This document shows, in pieces, positions 7,583 to 15,871 of a DNA stretch of 43,957 bases. A model generated the notes under the pieces. The model worked only from the letters and a program-made list of their open reading frames with translations. It did not search any database and was not told where the DNA came from. A program made the translations under genes and the position numbers. The DNA comes from Bacteroidota bacterium (GTDB lineage: Bacteria; Bacteroidota; Bacteroidia; Chitinophagales; Chitinophagaceae). The stretch spans positions 1 to 43,957 of the forward strand of contig JAPLER010000068.1 in NCBI GenBank assembly GCA_026391115.1, read 5' to 3'. Within the stretch, counting starts at the first letter, position 1. Every line of letters starts with the position of its first letter.

Positions 7583-9070
7583 ATGACAAATTTAACCAAA
7601 TACTTACACCAACAAATGGACAAAGAAGCAGGAATTCAACACACACATCATAGAACCAAAATTGTAGCAACTGTTGGCCCAGCTTGCGATACTTACGAAA
7701 AACTATTAGATCTTGTACGAGCAGGTGTTAATGTTTTTCGACTAAATTTTTCGCATGGCTCACACGAAGATAAAGCTCAAATAATTGAGCATATTAGAAA
7801 CATCAATTCTACTGAACCTTACAATATTGCTATCTTAGGTGATTTACAAGGACCTAAATTAAGAGTTGGTGAAATTGAAAATAATTATCTACCATTAGCT
7901 ATAGGAGATATTTTAACTTTTACAAATACTAAATGTATTGGTAATTTAGAAAAAATCTATGTAAGCTATCCCAATCTTGCAGATGATGTAAAAGTCGGAA
8001 ATATCATTATGATTGATGATGGAAAAATTGAAGTAAAAGTTGTAGATATTACCAAAGAAAAAGATGTTAAAGTTCAGGTAACTTTAGGAGGAGTTTTATC
8101 TTCAAAAAAAGGAATTAATTTACCTGATACAAAAATTTCTTTGCCAGCTTTAACAGAAAAAGATTTAATAGATTTAGAATTTATTATTGAACAAAAGTTG
8201 GACTGGGTTGCATTAAGTTTTGTAAGAAGTGTAAAGGATATTGTAATACTAAGAAACAAGCTTGATGAGAAAAAAAGCAAAACAAAAATTATTGCAAAAA
8301 TAGAAAAGCCTGAAGCTCTTGTGAATATCAGAGATATCATTCTTGAAAGTGATGCAATAATGATTGCTCGTGGAGATTTGGGTGTTGAATTGCCTGTAGA
8401 ACAAGTTCCACTAATTCAAAGAGAGTTAATTAGAAAATGTATTCATCGTGCAAAGCCTGTTATTGTTGCTACACAAATGATGGAGAGTATGATTGACAGA
8501 ACAAAACCTAATAGGAGTGAAATTACTGACGTTGCAAATGCTGTACTTGAAGGTGCTGATGCTGTAATGTTAAGTGGTGAAACTGCTGCAGGAAATCATC
8601 CTACTTTAGTAGTAGAAACAATGTGCAAAATCATTCGTCAAGTAGAACAAACTGAATATAGATACAATAGAGAAGAAGATTTAAAACCACTTTCTCACTC
8701 ACCATCTTTTTTAAGCGATGCTGTTTGTTATAACGCTTGTAAAATAAGTAAAGATTTAAATGCAAATGCATTAGTTGGTATGACACAAAGTGGTTATACT
8801 GCTTTTATGTTAAGTAGTTATAGACCAGAATCTCCTGTGTACATATTTACTAAAGAAAGAAGTTTAGTAAATCAATTAAGTTTAAGTTGGGGCGTTCGTG
8901 CTTTCTTTTATAATGAAGAAGAAAGTTTAGACAATATTGTTACCGATCAAATTAATATTTTAAAACAAAGAGGATTTTTGCAAACTGGTGATGTTGTTGT
9001 AAATACAGGTAGTACCCCTATTCATTTGCATTTACCTACCAATGTAATTAAAGTTACAAAAGTTGATTAA
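7583..9070 (+). CDS. pyk: pyruvate kinase
   Basis: Final glycolytic enzyme, converting PEP and ADP to pyruvate and ATP. All core motifs are present: TKIVATVGPAC near residue 26, RLNFSHGSHE, GDLQGPKLRVG, IDDGKIEV, the active-site stretch IIAKIEKPEAL, MIARGDLGVELP and ATQMMESM, with a C-terminal regulatory domain ending VIKVTKVD. At 495 residues it is slightly longer than usual because of an N-terminal tail; an internal ATG at 7616 would trim 11 residues. Co-transcription with pfkA is likely, ending at the strong terminator just downstream. Confidence 0.97.
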   Translation: MTNLTKYLHQQMDKEAGIQHTHHRTKIVATVGPACDTYEKLLDLVRAGVNVFRLNFSHGSHEDKAQIIEHIRNINSTEPYNIAILGDLQGPKLRVGEIENNYLPLAIGDILTFTNTKCIGNLEKIYVSYPNLADDVKVGNIIMIDDGKIEVKVVDITKEKDVKVQVTLGGVLSSKKGINLPDTKISLPALTEKDLIDLEFIIEQKLDWVALSFVRSVKDIVILRNKLDEKKSKTKIIAKIEKPEALVNIRDIILESDAIMIARGDLGVELPVEQVPLIQRELIRKCIHRAKPVIVATQMMESMIDRTKPNRSEITDVANAVLEGADAVMLSGETAAGNHPTLVVETMCKIIRQVEQTEYRYNREEDLKPLSHSPSFLSDAVCYNACKISKDLNANALVGMTQSGYTAFMLSSYRPESPVYIFTKERSLVNQLSLSWGVRAFFYNEEESLDNIVTDQINILKQRGFLQTGDVVVNTGSTPIHLHLPTNVIKVTKVD

Positions 9071-9090
9071 CTCTTAATCAATAGCAAATT

Positions 9091-9126
9091 AAAAAGGGTT
9101 GTATAGAAAACTATACATCCCTTTTT
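9091..9126. terminator. strong bidirectional terminator after pyk
   Basis: AAAAAGGGTTGTATAG-AAAA-CTATACATCCCTTTTT, a 16-bp stem with one mismatch. A-run and T-run flanks suit both pyk (+) and the convergent CpcT-like gene (-). Confidence 0.9.
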
Positions 9127-9141
9127 AATTTATAGAATCTT

Positions 9142-9771
9142 CTAAAATTTTCTTTGCTTGATAAAAATATAACCTCCTTTTACAGCTCCCCAAACTTGCT
9201 TGTCATTATTATCCCATCCTCTATCCCAACTAACAATTTTATCTTTAAAAATAGTTACTTCACTTGTTGCATAAGTTGCACCACGCAAGCTACTTAAGCA
9301 CTCTTTGACTGGCGTAGAACCTATGAAAGTTTTGCCTTGCTTTTTATGCAAAAAAATACCACAACCTTGTCTATCAATTAATGAATCTGTTATTATATTT
9401 TTAAGTTTTGAAACATCATTCCAACCACCAATATATTGTGTAGGATTTTTAACTTCAAACACTTTGCTAACAATGGTAGTATCGTCTTGAATGTATAAGT
9501 GATAGACCCTTTGACGATAGGGTTTTTCTTGCATTGAAGCCATTGCTTGCTCTACATAAAACCAATATCCATCATTGTTTAAAGCAATTGGTTTCATTCT
9601 AAGTTTGATATGAAAGAAAGCAGAATCATCTTTAGATTGTTGCTCACTACTAAATTCTCCAGCCATTATTTTAAACAATTTCTTTAAATCTTTTTGTTTA
9701 ACTTTCTGCGACTGTGAGAAAGAACTTGATAAAATTAATATTGAACTAATTAATAAAAATACTTGCTTCAT
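9142..9771 (-). CDS. secreted CpcT/CpeT family protein
   Basis: A 209-residue exported protein (signal peptide MKQVFLLISSILILSSSFSQ) whose body aligns with the CpcT/CpeT fold: YWFYVEQA, PYRQRVYHL, RQGCGIFL, and the closing SWDRGWD with QVWGAVKGGYIF. In cyanobacteria this family attaches phycobilins to phycobiliprotein cysteines. No phycobiliprotein or bilin gene is visible and the protein carries a signal peptide, so its role here must differ; the beta-barrel may bind another hydrophobic ligand. It has its own ATG and lies between two terminators, so it is monocistronic. Confidence 0.8.
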   Translation of the reverse strand: MKQVFLLISSILILSSSFSQSQKVKQKDLKKLFKIMAGEFSSEQQSKDDSAFFHIKLRMKPIALNNDGYWFYVEQAMASMQEKPYRQRVYHLYIQDDTTIVSKVFEVKNPTQYIGGWNDVSKLKNIITDSLIDRQGCGIFLHKKQGKTFIGSTPVKECLSSLRGATYATSEVTIFKDKIVSWDRGWDNNDKQVWGAVKGGYIFIKQRKF

Positions 9772-9792
9772 TGATTATTTTTTTAAAATAAA

Positions 9793-9824
9793 ACCTCTGA
9801 AGAAAATTAATTTTCTTCGGAGGT
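9793..9824 (-). terminator. terminator of the M20 dipeptidase gene
   Basis: A near-perfect 16-bp inverted repeat (ACCTCTGAAGAAAATT with AATTTTCTTCGGAGGT), followed on the minus strand by TTTATTTT. Lies 28 bases after the dipeptidase stop. Confidence 0.85.
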
Positions 9825-9851
9825 GGTTTATTAATTAAATTTTATAAATTA

Positions 9852-11222
9852 CTATTTTTTCATTTCCGTATAAAACTGATGGAAATATGGTATTGTTTCT
9901 ATTCCTTTATAATAATTAAAAATATCATACTTTTCATTTGGGCTATGTAAATTATCACTATCTAAACCAAAGCCCATAAACACAATTTTAATTCCTAATT
10001 CTTTTTCAAATAATGCACAAATAGGAATGCTACCACCACCGCGAATAGGAATTGGTTCTTTACCAAATGTAGCAAATACAGCCTTTTCAGCAGCTTTGTA
10101 TTCAATGCTATCAATTGGAGTTAAATATGGCTCACCACCATGGTGTTCACTTGCTTTAACAACAGTACCAGCTGGTGCAATACTTTGAAAATGTTTTAAT
10201 AAAATTTCAGTAATTTTTTTACTATTTTGATTAGGCACTAAACGAGTAGAAATTTTTGCAAAAGCCTTACTTGGCAAAACAGTTTTAGCACCTTCTCCAG
10301 TATACCCACCCCAAATACCATTTAGTTCAAGTGTTGGACGAATGCCTGTTCTTTCATTTGTAGTATATCCTTTTTCGCCCCAAAGTTTATCAACTCCTAA
10401 ATCTGTTTTATATTCCTCCTCATTGTAAGGAACTTTACTCATTTTTCCTCTTTCTTCTGCACTTGCTTCTAATACATCATCATAAAAACCAGGAATGGTA
10501 ATATGATTGTTTTCATCGTGGCAAGATGCAATCATTTTTGCCAACATTGTTATAGGATTAGCTACTGCACCACCATAAACACCACTATGTAAATCTCTAT
10601 TTGGACCAGTAACTTCTACTTCTATATAACTTAGTCCACGAACACCAACATCCAAACTTGGATTTTCCATACTCAACATACTGCTATCGCTAATTAAAAT
10701 AACATCAGCTTTTAACAACTCTTTATTTGCCTTCACAAATGTTCCTAAATTAGGACTTCCAACTTCCTCTTCTCCTTCAATAATAAATTTAATATTACAA
10801 GGCAAAGTGTTAGTTGCAACCATTGTTTCAAATGCTTTTACGTGCATAAAAACTTGTCCTTTATCATCGCAACTTCCACGTGCAAAGATTTTTCCATCTC
10901 TAATAGTGGGTTCAAACGGTGGTGTATGCCATAAATCTAAAGGATCAGCAGGTTGAACATCATAATGCCCATAAACCAATACTGTTGGTAAACTTGCATC
11001 AATTATTTTTTCGCCATACACTACAGGATGTCCAGCAGTTTCATAAATAGATGCAGTAGTTGCACCAGCTTTTAATAGATGTTCTTTCATACTATTAGCA
11101 CAAGTAATCATATCATTTTTATGTTCACTTTTTGCACTAATGCTAGGTATTCTTAATAGTGCTAATAACTCTTCTAAGAATCTGTCTTTATGTTGTTGTT
11201 GATAATCTTTCCAAACTTGCAT
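9852..11222 (-). CDS. M20 family metallo-dipeptidase
   Basis: A 456-residue cytoplasmic zinc peptidase of the M20 (CNDP-like) dipeptidase family. Visible are YGHYDVQPAD (metal His and Asp), RGSCDDKGQ, EGEEEVGS (catalytic Glu pair) and RGGGSIPI near the C-terminus. It likely hydrolyses dipeptides from peptide uptake or turnover. The track ORF opens at 11318, but a -7 element TACATTTG lies at 11251-11244, downstream of that codon, and family proteins begin near MQVWKDYQQQ, so I chose ATG 11222. Confidence 0.92.
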   Translation of the reverse strand: MQVWKDYQQQHKDRFLEELLALLRIPSISAKSEHKNDMITCANSMKEHLLKAGATTASIYETAGHPVVYGEKIIDASLPTVLVYGHYDVQPADPLDLWHTPPFEPTIRDGKIFARGSCDDKGQVFMHVKAFETMVATNTLPCNIKFIIEGEEEVGSPNLGTFVKANKELLKADVILISDSSMLSMENPSLDVGVRGLSYIEVEVTGPNRDLHSGVYGGAVANPITMLAKMIASCHDENNHITIPGFYDDVLEASAEERGKMSKVPYNEEEYKTDLGVDKLWGEKGYTTNERTGIRPTLELNGIWGGYTGEGAKTVLPSKAFAKISTRLVPNQNSKKITEILLKHFQSIAPAGTVVKASEHHGGEPYLTPIDSIEYKAAEKAVFATFGKEPIPIRGGGSIPICALFEKELGIKIVFMGFGLDSDNLHSPNEKYDIFNYYKGIETIPYFHQFYTEMKK

Positions 11223-11243
11223 AAAATATTTTTTGTGACTTAG

Positions 11244-11251
11244 CAAATGTA
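11244..11251 (-). promoter_or_regulatory. -7 element of the dipeptidase promoter
   Basis: TACATTTG, followed by C, on the minus strand, 22 bases before ATG 11222. A TTG lies 15 bases upstream, slightly closer than typical for a -33 element. Confidence 0.45.
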
Positions 11252-11391
11252 TATAAGATGCAGAGACAATTGCTGATATTGTTTTACAGGTATTGTACAA
11301 TATATTTATGAAAAGCATAATTATTAAATGCTATTTATATTTACTTAAAAAAATGTTTATACCTGCTTAAAAATATTTTATTTATAATAAC

Positions 11392-11422
11392 TTGCTTTTT
11401 AATAAAGTAAACATTAATTTTG
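11392..11422 (+). promoter_or_regulatory. Bacteroidota-type promoter of the YhhN-like gene
   Basis: TTG at 11392-11394, a 20-base spacer, and TAATTTTG at 11415-11422 match the -33/-7 arrangement of the Bacteroidota primary sigma factor. The ATG is 13 bases further on, giving a very short leader. Confidence 0.55.
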
Positions 11423-11435
11423 TTTTATAACAGAT

Positions 11436-12161
11436 ATGAAACTACTTAAGAAATACGGAATATTTATCTACTGGGGTTTGCTTTTTATAGATGTTTTTCT
11501 AATAAACTTTACTAGTTATAGAATGTACAGGGTTTATACTAAACCCTTATTGATGATTACCTTAGGTGTAATTTTTTATATAAACACCCAAAAGAGCAAG
11601 CATTGGCGTTCTAAAACACTTGTTTATGGCGGTATGTTTTTTTCCTGGCTCTCTGATTTAGTATTTTTATTTAATGATATTAACGATACTAAACCTGGTT
11701 CTTTAAATGATGATATTTATTTGTTTATTTCCTTATCACTTCTATTAATTGCTTTTGTTTTTTATACATTCCTTTTCCGTAAAATGTCAATTTTTAACAT
11801 AAAGGATTGTCAGGAAGGATTTTTAGCCTTCTTAGCTATGGTAATTATTGGAAGCATTTTTTATAATGTTATTTCAAAAGAAGAGCTTACTTTTTTTAAG
11901 CCCCTAATCATCATTGGTTTATTGATTTGTACCTTATTGATTGTATTTGCATCTAATGTACACCACAACAAAATACGACGCAATACTGCTGTACAATTTT
12001 TAATACCGGGCTCTATAACACTAATTATTGCTATGGGTATCATTGTTGCCCATAGATTTTTACTTAAAGAGGCCAGTTTTTTACCTGCAGTTATAGAATT
12101 AACTTATGGCTTCGGACAAATGCTTATTGTGAGAGGCTTTAGTAAATTTTTAAAAGCATAA
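11436..12161 (+). CDS. YhhN/TMEM86-like integral membrane protein (putative lysoplasmalogenase)
   Basis: A 241-residue polytopic protein with about seven or eight hydrophobic helices. The segments TKPLLM (about residue 36), FFSWLSDL (about 68) and YGFGQMLIVRGF near the end fit the YhhN family, whose animal member TMEM86B cleaves the vinyl-ether bond of lysoplasmalogens; bacterial function is poorly established. The call rests on remembered motif pattern only. It converges with aspartate kinase and the two coding regions overlap by 12 bases. Confidence 0.65.
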   Translation: MKLLKKYGIFIYWGLLFIDVFLINFTSYRMYRVYTKPLLMITLGVIFYINTQKSKHWRSKTLVYGGMFFSWLSDLVFLFNDINDTKPGSLNDDIYLFISLSLLLIAFVFYTFLFRKMSIFNIKDCQEGFLAFLAMVIIGSIFYNVISKEELTFFKPLIIIGLLICTLLIVFASNVHHNKIRRNTAVQFLIPGSITLIIAMGIIVAHRFLLKEASFLPAVIELTYGFGQMLIVRGFSKFLKA

Positions 12162-13436
12162 AGCCTGCATTGTAGTTTGAGTGGTTTGCTGTAGTAATAC
12201 TTTTTTATCTGCCAACATTTCATTTACAATATTGCTGTTGTAGTTTCTAATAGTTAGTAGCGATAAGTTTTTTTGCAGCTGCACGTTAAATATGCTTGAG
12301 GCTTTGCTTGCCAACACATCTATTTTTTCTACAATATCATCCAAGCATATTTGCACATTAATAGCACCTGTTTGTATCAGATTGGGTTTAATTTTTATTT
12401 CTTCGAAGAGATTATATAAAAAGCTCATTGGCTTTTCTCCAACAAAACTAAAGTCTTGTGTGTGCAGGTTCATAAGTACTTGCTTTTCTTTTACTACAAT
12501 AATTGGTGGAAGATTTTTTGCAATTTTATCTTGTATCACAGTACCTGGTAAACTAGCGTCTAAAAAACACTTTACATATAATGGTATTTTTTTATTTTGC
12601 AATGGCTTAATGGTTTTGGGATGTATAACCTGTGCTCCATAAAATGCCATTTCAATTACATCTTCAAAACTTAATTCGCTAATAAGTTGTGCATTAGAAA
12701 ATTGTTTAGGGTCGGCATTCATTACACCTTCTACATCTTTCCAAATACTTACACTTTGTGCATTTAGTAAATTAGCGAAAATAGCTGCTGTGTAATCACT
12801 GCCTTCTCGTCCAAGTGTTGTAGTTTCATTATCATCTGTGCAGCCAATAAAACCCTGTGTAATAAACACTTTAGATGTTGGGTATTGGGTATTGGGCATT
12901 TGGTTATTCTGCATTGTCCATTGATTACTAATTATTGCACCAGTTTTTTCCCAATCTACTCCTGCATCTCTAAAATTATTATCTGTTTTAATGATATCTC
13001 TTACATCAAGCCAAGTATTATCTACTTTCAGTTCATTAAGATAACAACTAACAATACAAGTACTCATTAATTCACCAATACTTACTATTTGATCGTAATA
13101 ATAATCGTAGTGACGCACAGGTTTATCGTGCAACAACCATTCGACTTCGGTAAAAAATTCGTTTAATTTTTCTTTACAAGTAGTAAATGTATTGGGCATC
13201 AATTGCTGTGCAGTATCTAGGTGTTGTTGTTTAATGATTTCAAATAAAGCTAGTGCCTCATTGGTATTGGCTGCATAAAAGCTCTCAGCAACTTTTTCTA
13301 ATGCATTTGTGGTTTTGCCCATTGCACTAATAATAACCAGCAAATTATCGGTTGAGTATTGTTTTAAAATATTTTGAATATTTTGAATACGTTTTATACT
13401 ATTTACACTTGCACCACCAAATTTAAAAACCTTCAT
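12150..13436 (-). CDS. aspartate kinase
   Basis: Phosphorylates aspartate, the entry to lysine, threonine and methionine synthesis. KFGGASV at residues 5-11 is the nucleotide loop, with TTLGREGSDYTAA and WKDVEGVMNADP as further family signatures, and a C-terminal ACT-like region. At 428 residues it is monofunctional. Between the catalytic-domain segment VDWEKT and the strand VFITQGFIG lies NQWTMQNNQMPNTQYPTSK, encoded by nine consecutive 7-nt units of a degenerate heptamer array (12878-12940); this looks like an in-frame expansion of a surface loop. The stop overlaps the convergent YhhN-like gene. Confidence 0.92.
   Translation of the reverse strand: MKVFKFGGASVNSIKRIQNIQNILKQYSTDNLLVIISAMGKTTNALEKVAESFYAANTNEALALFEIIKQQHLDTAQQLMPNTFTTCKEKLNEFFTEVEWLLHDKPVRHYDYYYDQIVSIGELMSTCIVSCYLNELKVDNTWLDVRDIIKTDNNFRDAGVDWEKTGAIISNQWTMQNNQMPNTQYPTSKVFITQGFIGCTDDNETTTLGREGSDYTAAIFANLLNAQSVSIWKDVEGVMNADPKQFSNAQLISELSFEDVIEMAFYGAQVIHPKTIKPLQNKKIPLYVKCFLDASLPGTVIQDKIAKNLPPIIVVKEKQVLMNLHTQDFSFVGEKPMSFLYNLFEEIKIKPNLIQTGAINVQICLDDIVEKIDVLASKASSIFNVQLQKNLSLLTIRNYNSNIVNEMLADKKVLLQQTTQTTMQALCF
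12878..12940. repeat. heptamer array H1, inside the aspartate kinase gene
   Basis: Nine consecutive 7-nt units on the plus strand: TTGGGTA, TTGGGTA, TTGGGCA, TTTGGTT, ATTCTGC, ATTGTCC, ATTGATT, ACTAATT, ATTGCAC. The first three are near identical and the rest degenerate. Total 63 nt, so the frame is kept (21 codons). Confidence 0.7.
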
Positions 13437-13558
13437 TGTAGTTTATTGTTATGCAACAAAGAAAAGTATAAAACATAAACAACCATACAACTATGCTACA
13501 AATTTGTTATACATAATATGTGACAATAGCGTTTATTATTCAATATCAAATTTGACAG

Positions 13559-13761
13559 TTGTTTAGTGAACAATTTAAAGACGAAATTGAAATCTTTTAC
13601 TTAGAAAGAGGAATTGAACCTTTCAAAGCAGTTCTTGAATTGCCACCAGACCATCGTAAAATTTTTAGAGTAGATAAGTTTGATGTGAATTGAGAAAATA
13701 TTAAGACGATAAAAAAGATGATGATAGTTTTATTAGTAGACTGAAAAAAAATTTAAAATAA
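13559..13761 (+). pseudogene. remnant of an unidentified gene
   Basis: Two short open stretches with coding-like composition. Frame 1 opens at TTG 13559 and gives 44 residues containing QFKDEIEIFYLERGIEPFKA and LPPDHRKIFRVDKFDVN before TGA 13691. A second frame, from 13705, gives DDKKDDDSFISRLKKNLK and stops at 13759-13761. Together they look like the frameshifted 3' end of a gene whose 5' part is absent. I do not recognise the family. This is the plus-strand content of the only gap over 300 bases (13437-13833). Confidence 0.4.
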
Positions 13762-13833
13762 CTTGGCAGAAACGCCTGCAGCATTAGGGTTAACATTATT
13801 ACTGCTTCTCGAATTAAGCCCATACAAATATGT
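13753..13833 (-). pseudogene. C-terminal tail fragment following the lipoprotein stop codon
   Basis: Directly after the stop of the 13834-14586 gene, and in the same frame, 26 further codons read TYLYGLNSRSSNNVNPNAAG then VSAKLF and a second stop. The ending SAKLF resembles the lipoprotein's own ending SAKVTF, and the DNA repeats as TTGGCAGAAA at both places. It may be the tail left from a duplicated or recombined paralog, or a stop-codon variant of a longer protein. Confidence 0.35.
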
Positions 13834-14586
13834 TTAAAAAGTAACCTTGGCAGAAATAAGAATTTTAGTACTGCCTACAGAGTTGGTAAACTCTATATTA
13901 CAAAAAGAAACTGTAGTGCTACTGCCACTGCGTGTTACATATAATTTTTGTAAAGATTTGGCAATAAACTGCGATAATCCTGTTTGATAATATAACCCCA
14001 CAGAACTAGAACCATAAGTATTAGAATACCAATCTCCAGTAGTTAAATACTCTCCAGGATTTGGAGCACCAGTGTTGGTAAATGCTATGTTTAAATAACT
14101 TCCATCGCTGCAATTAGAAAAATATAAAAAGTAATTACCAGATTGACGACCATAGCTACCAGAGTAACTGCCACCACCTACTCCACCAAGCGTTGATGTG
14201 CTAGTGTTATTGGCAATTGTGCAAGGTGCATTTGCAGCAGCCACCACCTTTACTTGTGTAGAACCTTCGCCTAATACACATCCAGAGTTGCCGTCTATAA
14301 GTTTCACGTAATAAGTGCCTGAATCGGCAAATGCAGCAGTAGTAATACTCTCAGTTAAATTATTTCCGCTATATCCTTTTCTGCTAAACCCATTTGGCCC
14401 TGTCCAAATATATTGTGCAGAATAGTTGTTGGAAGATTTTAATTCTATTGGCCAGCCTAAAGTTACTGGGCTATTTGAGGTTACAGTAAGTTTAGCAACA
14501 TCTGGACAATCATCAAGTATGTTTGCCTTTTTGCAAGATGTTAAAGAAAAAAACAAAAAACCAAAGAGAATGAAATAGTTACGCAT
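13834..14586 (-). CDS. lipoprotein with immunoglobulin/PKD-like domain
   Basis: A 250-residue protein with a lipoprotein signal peptide (lipobox LTSC, Cys18), then an Ig/PKD-like beta domain (about residues 30-115, with YIWTGPNGFSRKG and DSGTYYVKL), a Gly/Ser-rich linker and a C-terminal beta-rich region. Such domains in Bacteroidota surface lipoproteins usually mediate binding; no catalytic motif is visible. In-frame coding-like sequence continues past the stop codon (see the adjacent fragment), so the present C-terminus may be altered. Confidence 0.6.
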   Translation of the reverse strand: MRNYFILFGFLFFSLTSCKKANILDDCPDVAKLTVTSNSPVTLGWPIELKSSNNYSAQYIWTGPNGFSRKGYSGNNLTESITTAAFADSGTYYVKLIDGNSGCVLGEGSTQVKVVAAANAPCTIANNTSTSTLGGVGGGSYSGSYGRQSGNYFLYFSNCSDGSYLNIAFTNTGAPNPGEYLTTGDWYSNTYGSSSVGLYYQTGLSQFIAKSLQKLYVTRSGSSTTVSFCNIEFTNSVGSTKILISAKVTF

Positions 14587-14630
14587 CGAATTATTTTATA
14601 CGAAAATAGTAATTAAAAACAATTCCACAA

Positions 14631-15251
14631 TCAATTATGTCCAACCCATTTTTTTCCAATCTTTAGTTGCCGTGGTTTGCAGTTGGCAACATTATAATTC
14701 AATTTGGCTCTTCGTTTTGTAGAAATGTAAATGTGTGCAATAGTTTTGCCAATGCAGTTGTCGGTAGTTTTGGGTGGCACTACTACTGCAATGCTTTTAA
14801 TTTTTTCAAGTACCAAAAATTCATCTATAAAGTCTATGGTGTTTTGTGGGTGATAGCCCACTTTGTAAAAGCACTTATTATTAATCCAAAAAATATAATT
14901 GCTTTTGGGCAAAAAAATGTGTTGGGCTTTTACAGATACTTCATTGGTAGTACATACCTTGCCAGTATCTTTTAATAAAATTGCTGAGAAACTATCAATA
15001 AAAAACGCCATCTCATTTGTAGAGACAGCGTTGTAATAAGGAGATTTTTTTACCAGACTATCAAACATTCTTTTTTTGTTGCCACCCTGTTGTGCATTAA
15101 TAAAAAATGCCAAAAAGTAAGGGTCGTTAACATCAAAATATTGTTGAGACGATTTAACACCTCTATCATTTAATGCAACATTTTGTCTTTTGCTTTGGGC
15201 ACTTAAGATGGTAAAGCAAACAAAAAATAATATTGCAAAAAATAACTTCAA
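14631..15251 (-). CDS. secreted protein of unknown function
   Basis: A 206-residue protein with a signal peptide (MKLFFAILFFVCFTILSAQ) and a TTG start that is required to keep that signal peptide. I do not recognise a domain. The mature part contains two segments suggestive of alternating strands and a basic C-terminus (KRRAKLNYN, then KIGKKWVGHN). It lies 44 bases upstream of the Ig-like lipoprotein on the same strand and may be co-transcribed. Confidence 0.5.
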   Translation of the reverse strand: MKLFFAILFFVCFTILSAQSKRQNVALNDRGVKSSQQYFDVNDPYFLAFFINAQQGGNKKRMFDSLVKKSPYYNAVSTNEMAFFIDSFSAILLKDTGKVCTTNEVSVKAQHIFLPKSNYIFWINNKCFYKVGYHPQNTIDFIDEFLVLEKIKSIAVVVPPKTTDNCIGKTIAHIYISTKRRAKLNYNVANCKPRQLKIGKKWVGHN

Positions 15252-15309
15252 AGGCTAATACAGTTTTTTAACTATACTATAATAACGCACCAAAGTTAAA
15301 AATAGTTTG

Positions 15310-15714
15310 TTACATTGGTTCTTTGGCAAGGTGTATTTTAGTCATATCCAAATATTGGTTTTGCAATTGATGCACATAATGTACATCTGGATTATGACGC
15401 CTATCTTCTCTATACCACATTTCAAAATGAGAGAAGTCGTGGGCTGTAGGCGTTACAATTCTAAAAGAACCTTTCAAATATTTTACACTGCCATCATCTT
15501 GTACTTGTTTGGTAAAGTTTAATTTTAATAATTCTGCTTCATTTAAAGGAATGGCTTGCAGTTTATCTGTGTTAAACCAAAATTCTTGCACATCGGTTTG
15601 TACACATACTTGTTTTTCGTCACCATTTAAAAGTACTACTTCGCCATCCCAAAGTTTACCTTCATATTCGGCTCTTAAAAAGTCGCCAATTTTAATGTCG
15701 TGAAATTGTATCAT
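15310..15714 (-). CDS. conserved hypothetical protein, 134 aa
   Basis: A soluble protein without signal peptide or membrane segment. The N-terminal half (FLRAEYEGKLWDGEVVLLNG then VCVQTDVQEFWF) looks like a small SH3/Tudor-like beta barrel; the C-terminal part is charged (MWYREDRRHNPDVHYVHQL) and helical. I know no function. Separated from ribF by an AT-rich spacer with heptamer arrays. Confidence 0.6.
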   Translation of the reverse strand: MIQFHDIKIGDFLRAEYEGKLWDGEVVLLNGDEKQVCVQTDVQEFWFNTDKLQAIPLNEAELLKLNFTKQVQDDGSVKYLKGSFRIVTPTAHDFSHFEMWYREDRRHNPDVHYVHQLQNQYLDMTKIHLAKEPM

Positions 15715-15790
15715 ATAGCAATAAAAGTTTTAGAGGTTAAATTTATAAATTATTTTATTTATCAACCCAAAATATTTTAAAGTGCTTTGT

Positions 15791-15811
15791 ATTTTTTATT
15801 TTTTATTGTCC
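15791..15811. repeat. heptamer array H2, intergenic
   Basis: Three 7-nt units, ATTTTTT, ATTTTTT, ATTGTCC, between ribF and the 134-aa gene. The last unit is identical to one in array H1. Confidence 0.5.
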
Positions 15812-15836
15812 AAGATGTTTTAAGTCTCTTAAAAAA

Positions 15837-15871
15837 ACCATCAACTTTTAGCTATTAACTTTAAACTATTT
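15837..15871. repeat. heptamer array H3, across the ribF stop codon
   Basis: Five 7-nt units on the plus strand: ACCATCA, ACTTTTA, GCTATTA, ACTTTAA, ACTATTT. They run through the ribF stop and encode its last residues. Confidence 0.6.

Noticed and set aside
11223-11318. N-terminal extension of the M20 dipeptidase (MLFINILYN...)
   Set aside because: It lies upstream of a good -7 element and has no counterpart in the family.
12878-12940. CRISPR array
   Set aside because: Repeats are 7 nt, contiguous and degenerate, with no spacers and no cas genes.
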